Below are positions 36,190-43,755 of a DNA stretch of 64,000 nucleotides, in pieces. How positions within the stretch are numbered: the stretch's first letter is position 1; every line of letters begins with the position of its first letter. The position numbers and the translations under genes were made by a program. Source of the DNA: Verrucomicrobiaceae bacterium (GTDB lineage: Bacteria; Verrucomicrobiota; Verrucomicrobiia; Verrucomicrobiales; Verrucomicrobiaceae); NCBI GenBank assembly GCA_016795365.1, contig JAEUHN010000017.1, forward strand, positions 62,001 through 126,000, in the 5' to 3' direction. The notes beneath the pieces were generated by a model. It was given only the letters and a program-made list of their open reading frames with translations, did no database searches and was not told where the DNA came from.

Positions 36190-37503
36190 ATGAACCAAGA
36201 ACTCGCCTCCAAACTCCTCCGCTCCGGTGAGATCACTCGCCGCGATTTTGCCGCCAAGACCGCTTCTTCGCTGCTGGGCGTCGGCCTCCTCAACAGCTTT
36301 ATGGAAGGCAAGTCCTTCGGAGCCTTCGAGGGATCTTCCAAGCTCAAGCAGGTCGCCACTGCGAAGAACGTCATCTATCTCTACATGAGTGGTGGCCAGT
36401 CCCACCTCGACACCTGGGACAGCAAGGAAGGCGTCGAAACAGCGGGTCCGGTCAAGCCCATCAAAACCAGCGCCGACGGTGTCCGCCTCTCCGAGTATCT
36501 TCCGCTGACGGCCAAGCAGATGCATCATGGTGCGATCGTGAACTCCCTCTCGTCTACCCAGGGAGCCCACGAGCAGGGCAACTATATGATGCACACCAGC
36601 TATGAGCTGCGTGGCACCATTCGTCATCCAGCAATGGGCGCATGGTTGAACGTGTTTCAAGGGGGCGGCAACAGCACTTTGCCGAACTTCGTGTTCGTCG
36701 GCAATGACAGCCGTCACCCGGGTGCAGGCTTCTTCCCCGCGTCGCACAGCCCTCTTTTTGTGAGCAATCCCGAGAACGGTCTCAAGAATGTCCGCCTTCA
36801 ACCGGGCCTCACAGAAGACAAATTCCAGGCCCGCATGAAGCTGGCCGATGAACTCGACAAGGACTTCCGTTCCACCTTCCCTCACCGCAATGTCAAGGCC
36901 TACACCGAGATGTATGACGACGCGATTGCGATGATGAAGTCTGAAGACCTCAAAGCCTTTGACTTGAATCAGGAGCCCGGCGATGTCCGTGCGGCCTATG
37001 GCAAGGAAGCCTTTGGTCAGGGTTGCTTGCTTGCCCGCCGACTGGTCGAGCGCGGAGTGCGCTTCGTCGAGGTCTCCCTTGGTGGCTGGGACACGCACAA
37101 TGCCAACTTCGTTGCTGTGCCTGAGCGTTGCGACACCCTCGACAAGGGCTTGTCCGCACTCATCGCCGATCTGAACAGCCGTGGTCTGCTCGAAGACACG
37201 CTCGTCGTCGTGACTTCTGAGTTCGGACGCACGCCGGACATCAACAAGAACGTCGGCCGCGACCATTATCCGAAGGCGTTCTCTGCAGCGATGTTTGGTG
37301 GCGGTGTGAAGGGTGGTTACGTCTATGGCAAGACGGACAAAGAAGGCCGCGAAGTGGTCGAGAACAAGATGAAGGTCCAGGACTTGAATGCCACCATCGC
37401 CTACGCTCTCGGTCTGCCGCTCGATCAGGTCATCTACTCCCCAAGCAAGCGCCCCTTCACCATCGCGGACAAAGGACAGCCAGTGGTCGATTTGTTTGCT
37501 TAA
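36190..37503 (+). CDS. DUF1501 (sulfatase-like) protein with Tat leader
   Basis: A 437-residue protein with a twin-arginine-like leader (ITRRDFAAKTASSLLGVGLL). DUF1501 motifs are present: NVIYLYMSGGQSHLDTWDSK, SSTQGAHEQGNYMMHTSYE, SLGGWDTHNANF and VVVTSEFGRTPDINK, giving the alkaline-phosphatase-superfamily arrangement of Asp and His metal ligands. It follows the DUF1549/DUF1553 gene by 35 bases, and a strong terminator comes 27 bases after it, so the two form a bicistronic operon. The substrate is unknown; degradation of sulfated or other polysaccharides is often proposed. Confidence 0.93.
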   Translation: MNQELASKLLRSGEITRRDFAAKTASSLLGVGLLNSFMEGKSFGAFEGSSKLKQVATAKNVIYLYMSGGQSHLDTWDSKEGVETAGPVKPIKTSADGVRLSEYLPLTAKQMHHGAIVNSLSSTQGAHEQGNYMMHTSYELRGTIRHPAMGAWLNVFQGGGNSTLPNFVFVGNDSRHPGAGFFPASHSPLFVSNPENGLKNVRLQPGLTEDKFQARMKLADELDKDFRSTFPHRNVKAYTEMYDDAIAMMKSEDLKAFDLNQEPGDVRAAYGKEAFGQGCLLARRLVERGVRFVEVSLGGWDTHNANFVAVPERCDTLDKGLSALIADLNSRGLLEDTLVVVTSEFGRTPDINKNVGRDHYPKAFSAAMFGGGVKGGYVYGKTDKEGREVVENKMKVQDLNATIAYALGLPLDQVIYSPSKRPFTIADKGQPVVDLFA

Positions 37504-37530
37504 TCGCTACGATTCGATTTTGCTTCTCGA

Positions 37531-37565
37531 AAGCGGATGCCTCTCCGGCATCCGCTTTTTTATTT
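37531..37565 (+). terminator. Rho-independent terminator of the DUF1549-DUF1501 operon
   Basis: A perfect 11-bp stem (AAGCGGATGCC at 37531-37541, GGCATCCGCTT at 37547-37557) with loop TCTCC and a T-run from 37556. It rules out the earlier in-frame ATG at 37537 as the start of the next gene. Confidence 0.9.
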
Positions 37566-37605
37566 GGGACGTTGCTACTCGCTCTCTCATACCTTCGCTG
37601 CCAAC

Positions 37606-38376
37606 ATGCTTGTCTCCTTGCTCAAAGAACTGATCGAATTGCTTCAGCCGCTTCCACTGGTTTGGCTGTCGCTTCTTGCTTTTACATGGTGGTTGCGCCG
37701 CCAGGCACTGCGGAAGCCATCGAGGGTTGCCATGGGCATCTGGTTGTTCATGACCATCACCATGTGCTTCCCCTTCGGCAATCGCTGCTTGGCGACAATC
37801 GAGCAGCCTTGGAGAAGCATCAATCAGCAGTGGGATTCGCTGCCGAAAGGGGATGCGGTGATCTTGCTTGGCGGAGGTGTTCAGCCATCCATTCGCGAGA
37901 TCATCGGTGTCAATGTGCAGGAGAGTTCGGACCGCCCTACCACCGCCATTGAACTAATACGCCGCAAGCGCGCTCCGCTCCTCGTCATTGGTGGCGGTGC
38001 TCCCGAGAACCATCGCACCGAAGCTCAAGCCGTGGCGGAGTGGATTGAGAGCTGGAATCTCACCACCGCAGCCGTGATGGGCCTGGGCAATTGTGCAGAC
38101 ACTCACGACGAAGCGCTCAAGACGGCAGTGCTGGCCAGGAAGCATGGGTGGAAGCGCATTCTGCTCGTGACCTCGGCATCGCACATGAACCGTGCCTCCG
38201 CCGTGTTTCGCAAAACGACGGGCATCGAAGTCATCCCGGTGCCCTGCTCATTCATCACCAAGAAAAACGTGACCCAGTGGGTGCAATGGCCGGAGACCGG
38301 ACAACTGCTCGATTACGGAGTCTGGTTCCACGAAGTCGTGGGCACTATCGCCTACCGGCTGCGGGGATGGATTTGA
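37606..38376 (+). CDS. YdcF/DUF218-like membrane protein
   Basis: A 256-residue protein. ATG 37606 (MLVSLLKELIELLQPLPLVW) starts after the terminator. Two hydrophobic segments lie in the first 70 residues, followed by the DUF218 domain: GDAVILLGGGVQPS, RRKRAPLLVIGGGAPENHRTEAQ, NCADTHDEALKTAVLARKHG and LLVTSASHMNRASAVF. In the family (SanA/YdcF/ElyC) this domain is linked to envelope biogenesis. Its stop touches the stop of the convergent livF-like gene with no gap. Confidence 0.88.
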   Translation: MLVSLLKELIELLQPLPLVWLSLLAFTWWLRRQALRKPSRVAMGIWLFMTITMCFPFGNRCLATIEQPWRSINQQWDSLPKGDAVILLGGGVQPSIREIIGVNVQESSDRPTTAIELIRRKRAPLLVIGGGAPENHRTEAQAVAEWIESWNLTTAAVMGLGNCADTHDEALKTAVLARKHGWKRILLVTSASHMNRASAVFRKTTGIEVIPVPCSFITKKNVTQWVQWPETGQLLDYGVWFHEVVGTIAYRLRGWI

Positions 38377-39093
38377 TCAGCCGCCGAGATACGCTTCGCG
38401 CACCTGGGGATTCTTGCGCAGTGCTTCCGAGGTGTCTTCGAGCAAGACATTGCCCGTCTCCAGCACATAACCGTGTTTGGAAATCGCGAGCGCGAGGTTC
38501 GCGTTCTGCTCGACGAGCAGAATGGTGATCCCGCGTTCCTTGTTGATCGCGACGATCTGTTCGAAGATCGAGCGCACGAGCATTGGCGCAATACCGAGCG
38601 ACGGCTCATCGAGCATCAGGCAGCGTGGCTTGCTCATAATGGCCCGGGCGATGGCGAGCATCTGCTGCTCACCGCCCGACATCGTGCCTGCCGCTTGGTA
38701 GATGCGTTCCTTGAGACGTGGGAACATCTGGAAGGAAAACTCCAGGTCCTCGGCGACGCCCGCTTTGTCATTCCGCAGGTAGGCACCCATGCGCAGGTTC
38801 TCTTCGACGGTCAGATTCGCAAACACCATGCGGCCCTCGGGCACATGGCAGAGACCTTTGGCGACGATCTTGTGCGCAGGCAGATTCGTGATGTCTTCGC
38901 CATCGTATTTCACTTTGCCGCTGCGCGATTTGATCAAGCCAGAGATGGCACGCAATGTGGTGGACTTGCCTGCTCCGTTTGCTCCGATGAGTGTGACGAT
39001 GCTGCCCTGCGGCACTTTCAAAGACACGCCGTGGAGTGCCTTGATGGAGCCGTAGCTGACTTCCAGGTTTTCAATCTCAAGCATCGGAGTCAC
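38377..39093 (-). CDS. livF: Branched-chain amino acid ABC transporter ATPase (LivF)
   Basis: A 238-residue ABC ATPase of the LivF group. Walker A is GANGAGKSTTLRAI, signature LSGG-type MSGGEQQMLAIARAIM, Walker B CLMLDEPSLGIAP, and switch His-region ILLVEQNANLAL as in LivF. The conserved VPEGRMVFANLTVEENL is characteristic. It overlaps livG by 17 bases and is the last gene of the liv operon. Confidence 0.93.
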   Translation of the reverse strand: MTPMLEIENLEVSYGSIKALHGVSLKVPQGSIVTLIGANGAGKSTTLRAISGLIKSRSGKVKYDGEDITNLPAHKIVAKGLCHVPEGRMVFANLTVEENLRMGAYLRNDKAGVAEDLEFSFQMFPRLKERIYQAAGTMSGGEQQMLAIARAIMSKPRCLMLDEPSLGIAPMLVRSIFEQIVAINKERGITILLVEQNANLALAISKHGYVLETGNVLLEDTSEALRKNPQVREAYLGG

Positions 39094-39859
39094 CTCCTTC
39101 GGTTCCCAGGTAAGCTTCGATCACCTTCGGGTTCTTTTGAATCTCCTCGGGCGTGCCTTCGGCAATTTTGACGCCGTATTCGATCACGACGATGCGCTGG
39201 CAGATGCCCATGACGACTTTCATGTCGTGCTCCACGAGCAGCACGGCGATGTCGAATTTGTCGCGAATGAAACGGATGAGGTGCATTAGCTCTTCCTTCT
39301 CCGTCGGGTTCATGCCAGCGGCAGGCTCGTCGAGCAGCAGGAGCTTTGGTTTGGTGGCCAGGGCCCGGATGATTTCGAGGCGGCGCTGGTCGCCATACGA
39401 GAGAGACTTGCAGGGCACATGCGCCACGTCGCGCAGCTTGAAGATGTCGAGTAGGTCCAGGATGTCGTTTTCAATCGTGGCCTCTTCGTCGTGAAAGGCA
39501 GGGCCGCGCACAAGAGCGTGAGTGATGCCGTGCTGCTGGTGCATCACCATCGCAGTGCGCACGTTGTCGAAGACGGACATCGACGGGAACAGGCGGATGT
39601 TTTGAAATGTCCGCGCGATGCCCAGGCGCGTGATCTGGTGCGGCTTGTGACCAGGGATCGCGATGTCGTTGAAGTGAATGCTGCCGGCAGTCGGATGATA
39701 CACACCGGTGATCAGGTTGAAGACGGTGGTCTTGCCTGCGCCGTTGGGACCGATGAGGCCGATGAGTTCGCCTGGATTGATGTGGAAGCTTAGATCACCC
39801 ACCGCACGAAGGCCGCCGAACTGAATCGTGACGTTATCGAGTTGGAGCTTCGCGCTCAT
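39077..39859 (-). CDS. livG: Branched-chain amino acid ABC transporter ATPase (LivG)
   Basis: A 260-residue ABC ATPase of the LivG group, paired with LivF. Walker A is [18 protein letters not shown], LivG-specific [14 protein letters not shown] follows, the signature region is [18 protein letters not shown], and Walker B is [13 protein letters not shown]. It drives uptake with LivF on the LivHM channel. It overlaps livM by 4 bases and livF by 17, so the stoichiometry is probably set by translational coupling. Confidence 0.94.
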   Translation of the reverse strand: MSAKLQLDNVTIQFGGLRAVGDLSFHINPGELIGLIGPNGAGKTTVFNLITGVYHPTAGSIHFNDIAIPGHKPHQITRLGIARTFQNIRLFPSMSVFDNVRTAMVMHQQHGITHALVRGPAFHDEEATIENDILDLLDIFKLRDVAHVPCKSLSYGDQRRLEIIRALATKPKLLLLDEPAAGMNPTEKEELMHLIRFIRDKFDIAVLLVEHDMKVVMGICQRIVVIEYGVKIAEGTPEEIQKNPKVIEAYLGTEGGDSDA

Positions 39860-40824
39860 GCCTGCTTCCTCCTCTGAAACACGGTGGCGGGCAACAGGCC
39901 TTGCGGACGCACGATCATCATCACGATGAGCAGCAGTGAGAAGACGATCATGCGATACTGCTCGAAGTCGCGCAGGAACTCGTTCAGCACCGTCAGCACG
40001 ACGGCAGCGAGAATGACACCGACGGTGCTGCCCATGCCGCCCAGGATCACCATCACGACCACATCAACGGACTTGAGGAAGTTGAAGCCCTCGGGCGAGA
40101 TGGTGGTGCGCAGATGTGCATAAAGGCCTCCCGCCAGGCCGGCAAAGAATGATCCCGTCACGAAAGCGATCACCTTGTAGCGCACCGTGTTGACCCCCAT
40201 CGACTCGCCTGCGATCTCGTCATCGCGCACAGCGAGGAACCCGCGGCCATAGGTGGAGTTCACCAGCGCGCTGATCGTGTAGATCGCGATCGCGGCCGTG
40301 GCGAAGACCCAGAAGAAGTTCGTGTAGGGCTCGATGCCCTTCAGTCCCAAGGCACCGCCGAAAGGGCCGTCGCCGCTGGTGTTCTGCAAGACGACGCGGA
40401 TGATTTCATTGAAGCCGAGAGTGACGATGGCGAGGTAGTCGCCCCGCAGTCGCAGCGATGGCACGCCGACCATCCAGCCGCAGATCGCTGCGCACAGGCC
40501 ACCGATGCTTAGCGCGATCAGAAAGGTGAGCCCTTCGGCGAACCAGCCGTGACCACCGAACACGTGAATCATAGCAGCACCCATCTCCAGCGTGACGATG
40601 GATGAACCGTAAGCCCCCACCGCCATGAAGGCTGCGTGCCCGAGGGAAAACTGCCCCGTGTGCCCGTTCACCAAATTCAAACTTACCGCGAGGAGCACGT
40701 TGATCCCCACATTAAGCATGATGTCGAGGTAGTAGTCGTCGATCGACGAAGAGCAAAGCGACACGCCCAAGCTCACGGCGAGGGCGATGATCAGAGCGAG
40801 TTGCGATTGGTATTGCTTCATCAC
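39856..40824 (-). CDS. livM: Branched-chain amino acid ABC transporter permease (LivM)
   Basis: A 322-residue permease with about nine hydrophobic segments. NLVNGHTGQFSLGHAAFMAVGAY near the start and GRGFLAVRDDEIAGESMGVN, the coupling region facing the ATPase, are diagnostic of LivM. GGMGSTVGVILAAVVLTVL lies near the C-terminus. It lies between livG (4-base overlap) and livH (1-base gap) in one operon. Confidence 0.94.
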   Translation of the reverse strand: MMKQYQSQLALIIALAVSLGVSLCSSSIDDYYLDIMLNVGINVLLAVSLNLVNGHTGQFSLGHAAFMAVGAYGSSIVTLEMGAAMIHVFGGHGWFAEGLTFLIALSIGGLCAAICGWMVGVPSLRLRGDYLAIVTLGFNEIIRVVLQNTSGDGPFGGALGLKGIEPYTNFFWVFATAAIAIYTISALVNSTYGRGFLAVRDDEIAGESMGVNTVRYKVIAFVTGSFFAGLAGGLYAHLRTTISPEGFNFLKSVDVVVMVILGGMGSTVGVILAAVVLTVLNEFLRDFEQYRMIVFSLLLIVMMIVRPQGLLPATVFQRRKQA

Positions 40825-40825
40825 C

Positions 40826-41749
40826 TTAGACTTTCTCGCGTTCGACTTTGCCCAGCAGGCCGGAGGGTTTGAAGAGCAGGATCAGGATCAGAATCACAAA
40901 CGCCACGCCATCGCGGTAGCCGGATGGTATGCCGAGCACATCGCTGTAGCCCGCGACCAGTGTCTCGGTCACGCCAATGATCAGGCCGCCCAGGGCCGCG
41001 CCTGGAATATTGCCGATGCCACCGAGCACGGCGGCGACGAACGCCTTGAGCCCAGGCAGGATGCCCATGAAGGGCTCAATGCTCGGATACAGTGACGCAT
41101 ACAGAATGCCGCCCGCTGCGGCGAGTGCGGAGCCGAGACCGAAGGTGAAGGAGATCACCACGCTGTTGTTCACGCCCATGAGCGATGAAGCGGTCGGATT
41201 CAGCGACAACGCCCGCATGGCCATGCCCATCTTTGTCTTCATCACGATGAAGCGCAGCCCAATCATGAGCGCCACAGCCGTCACCGACACGATGACCTGT
41301 GTCATCGTCACCGTGAGTCCGCCCAGGCCGCCGACATTCACCTTCGGAATGATGGCGGGGAATGGCTGCTGCGTGGCACCAAAGACGAGCTGCCCGGTGT
41401 ATTCGATCAGCAGTGACACGCCGATGGCGGTGATCAGCACATTGAGCCGCGGCTTGTCGCGCAGCGGACGATACGCCAGCCATTCGATGAGAATCCCCAG
41501 CGCTGCGCAGATCGCCATCGACAGCACCAACACGATCAAGATCGCGACGGGCCAGGGCAAAGCGGCGAGTATTGGGCCCATCAACTTGTTCAGATAGAGG
41601 CCGGTGAAGGCACCGAGCATGAACACATCGCCGTGCGCGAAGTTGATGAAGCGCAGCACACCATACACCATCGTGTAGCCCAGCGCGATCAAGGCGTAGA
41701 TCGAGCCGAGGAAGAGGCCGTTCAGGAGCTGTTGGATGAACTGGGACAA
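40826..41749 (-). CDS. livH: Branched-chain amino acid ABC transporter permease (LivH)
   Basis: A 307-residue permease with eight or nine hydrophobic segments. QQLLNGLFLGSIYALIALGY and YGVLRFINFAHGDVFMLGAF at the start are diagnostic of LivH; the coupling region is MGMAMRALSLNPTASSLMGV and the end motif GGIGNIPGAALGGLIIGVTE. It forms the heterodimeric channel with LivM. It is 42 bases downstream of the substrate-binding protein gene. Confidence 0.94.
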   Translation of the reverse strand: MSQFIQQLLNGLFLGSIYALIALGYTMVYGVLRFINFAHGDVFMLGAFTGLYLNKLMGPILAALPWPVAILIVLVLSMAICAALGILIEWLAYRPLRDKPRLNVLITAIGVSLLIEYTGQLVFGATQQPFPAIIPKVNVGGLGGLTVTMTQVIVSVTAVALMIGLRFIVMKTKMGMAMRALSLNPTASSLMGVNNSVVISFTFGLGSALAAAGGILYASLYPSIEPFMGILPGLKAFVAAVLGGIGNIPGAALGGLIIGVTETLVAGYSDVLGIPSGYRDGVAFVILILILLFKPSGLLGKVEREKV

Positions 41750-41791
41750 GGGCGGCAGTCAGTGAAGATGGCAGTCAGTTCTGGGCAGCGG

Positions 41792-42943
41792 TTACGGTGC
41801 CAGGGACTCCACGAAGCTGAACTTGCCATCCTTGATCGTGAGGACCACGGCAGATTTGTTGGCATTGCGCTTCTCGTCGAGCGTGATCTTGCCGGTGATG
41901 CCGTCGAAGTCTTTGGTCGCGGCAATGGCGTCGCGCAGGGCCTTGCCCTCCGTGGTGCCCGCCCGCTTCATGGCATCGGCCAGGATCATGGCGCTGTCGT
42001 AGCCGAGAGCGGCCATGGCGTCAGGCGTCTTGCCGTGCTTGGCCTGGAATTTCTTCACGAACTCCTGAATCTTTGGCGACTGGTCTTCGTTGGAGAAGTG
42101 GTTGCTGAAGAAGCTGCCTTCGATGGCTTTGCCTGCGACCTCGACGAGCGAGGGCGAGTCCCAGCCATCGCCGCCGAGCAGCGGGGCCGTGATGCCGAGT
42201 TCACGAGCCTGTGCAGCGATCAGGCCAGTTTCGTTGTAGTAACCGCTGGCGAAGATCGCATCGGGCGCACCCGCTTTGATCGCGGTGAGCTGGGCTTTGA
42301 AGTCTTTGTCACCGGAGCCGTAGCTCTGCTCGCCTGTGATTGTGCCGCCGTTCTTGGCGAAGTATTCTTTGAAGAACTGAGCCAGGCCCACGCTGTAGTC
42401 CTGCTTCGTGTCCGTCAGGATCGCCACTTTCTTCCAGCCGCGGGACATCGCGAACTTCGCCATCACAGTGCCCTGGAACGGATCGATGAAGCACACGCGG
42501 AAGATGAAGTCGCCGGTCTCGGTCACCTTGGGGTTCGTGGATGCTGGCGAAATCATCGGGATGCCAGCCTTCTGGCAGATCGGAGCCATCTCCAGCGAAC
42601 GGCCTGAGGCAACCTCGCCCAGCAGGGCCACGATCTTCTCACGTGAGATCAGCTTCTTCGCAACTGTCCCAGCTTCGCCTTGCTTCGACTGGTCATCTTC
42701 CGTGATGAGCTTCAGCTTCTTGCCCAGCAAGCCGCCTGCCGCATTGATCTCATCGATCGCCATCTGCGTGCCGGCATGGGATGAGGTGCCGAAGGTGGCG
42801 GTGCCGCCGGTCATGGCAGCGACTTCACCGATCACGATTTCATCCGCGTTGGCGTTGCTGCCTTCCTTTTTGCAGCCAGTGAAGCTGATGACCAATGCGC
42901 CTGCGAGGGCCGTGAGAGAAGCGAAAGAGCGTGGGGAGAACAT
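41792..42943 (-). CDS. livK: Branched-chain amino acid ABC transporter substrate-binding lipoprotein
   Basis: A 383-residue periplasmic binding protein, first gene of the liv operon. ATG 42943 (MFSPRSFASLTALAGALV) gives a type II signal with lipobox FTGC followed by KKEGSNAN, so it is probably membrane-anchored as a lipoprotein. The binding fold is the LivJ/LivK type: IVIGEVAAMTGGTATFG, KKLKLITEDDQSKQGEAG, AGIPMISPASTNPKVTE and DAIFASGYYNETGLIAAQA. The ligand may be a branched-chain or other amino acid, since this fold also serves urea and amides; specificity cannot be read directly. Confidence 0.9.
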   Translation of the reverse strand: MFSPRSFASLTALAGALVISFTGCKKEGSNANADEIVIGEVAAMTGGTATFGTSSHAGTQMAIDEINAAGGLLGKKLKLITEDDQSKQGEAGTVAKKLISREKIVALLGEVASGRSLEMAPICQKAGIPMISPASTNPKVTETGDFIFRVCFIDPFQGTVMAKFAMSRGWKKVAILTDTKQDYSVGLAQFFKEYFAKNGGTITGEQSYGSGDKDFKAQLTAIKAGAPDAIFASGYYNETGLIAAQARELGITAPLLGGDGWDSPSLVEVAGKAIEGSFFSNHFSNEDQSPKIQEFVKKFQAKHGKTPDAMAALGYDSAMILADAMKRAGTTEGKALRDAIAATKDFDGITGKITLDEKRNANKSAVVLTIKDGKFSFVESLAP

Positions 42944-42994
42944 GGCGGCAAGGGTAGGCATCTCCGGCTTGCCCGGCAAGGCAGAAATCAATCG

Positions 42995-43019
42995 CGAGCG
43001 CAATCATTGATCGCGCTCG
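42995..43019. promoter_or_regulatory. Dyad in the livK-GNAT divergent spacer
   Basis: CGAGCGC at 42995-43001 faces GCGCTCG at 43013-43019 with an 11-base centre. It lies in the 154-base space between the divergent livK and acetyltransferase genes, where an operator could act on either. It could equally be a chance palindrome. Confidence 0.25.
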
Positions 43020-43097
43020 GCCAGATGAGGCGCACTCGCGAGCGCTGCGCTGGCATGGCGGCTGCTTGGACAACAGATCACTCCCCACCACTCCACC

Positions 43098-43676
43098 ATG
43101 ATCGACTTTGCCCTCGACAAGTTTCCCGTTCGTCACGCGCTCAACAATGGCATCCAGTGCCTCATCCGGCCTTTGCAGCTCGATGATCAACCAGCGTTCC
43201 AGAAGTTTCACCACGCCGTGCCTGAGACTGATCGCTTCCTGATCAAGCATCGCTACCCTGACAGTGCGGCCACCGAATGGGTGCAGGACCTTGATTACGA
43301 GCAGCACCTGCCGCTGCTCGCCTTCGCCGACGGACAGATCATTGGATATGCGTCCCTGCATCAGCGGGCTGGTGGGTGGAAGCGCCATATCGGCATGGTC
43401 GGCGCGCTCACCCATCCCGAGTATCGCGGCATCGGGTTGATCAAGGTGTTGATCGATGAGCTCGTCGAAGTCGCGTGTCACTGCGGACTCACCAAGCTGG
43501 AGGCCGAGTTCAATGGCGACCGCTCCACGGCGATCCACAACTTCAAAGAGTGCGGCTTCGACGAACTCGCTCGCATCCCTGCCTATCTCCAGGACATGCA
43601 TGCCAATGAATACGACTGGGTTCTCATGGGCATGAAACTCACCATCGATGCCGAGAACGCCGGGGCGGGGGATTGA
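43098..43676 (+). CDS. GNAT family N-acetyltransferase
   Basis: A 192-residue acetyltransferase. The acetyl-CoA binding motif A is seen in IGMVGALTHPEYRGIGLIKV (with R/GxGxG-like YRGIG), after the beta strand LAFADGQIIGYASLHQ, and motif B follows in LEAEFNGDRSTAIHNFKECG. The N-terminal region NNGIQCLIRPLQLDDQ is a normal GNAT opening. The acceptor substrate is unknown. It is divergent from the liv operon and followed by the P-type ATPase on the same strand. Confidence 0.87.
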   Translation: MIDFALDKFPVRHALNNGIQCLIRPLQLDDQPAFQKFHHAVPETDRFLIKHRYPDSAATEWVQDLDYEQHLPLLAFADGQIIGYASLHQRAGGWKRHIGMVGALTHPEYRGIGLIKVLIDELVEVACHCGLTKLEAEFNGDRSTAIHNFKECGFDELARIPAYLQDMHANEYDWVLMGMKLTIDAENAGAGD

Positions 43677-43755
43677 TCGGCATCTCAACAACTGACGCTT
43701 GGAAAGGCACAAGGAATAGCTCGTCGCCGGGCTAATGCTTGGCGTAAGTTCGGGC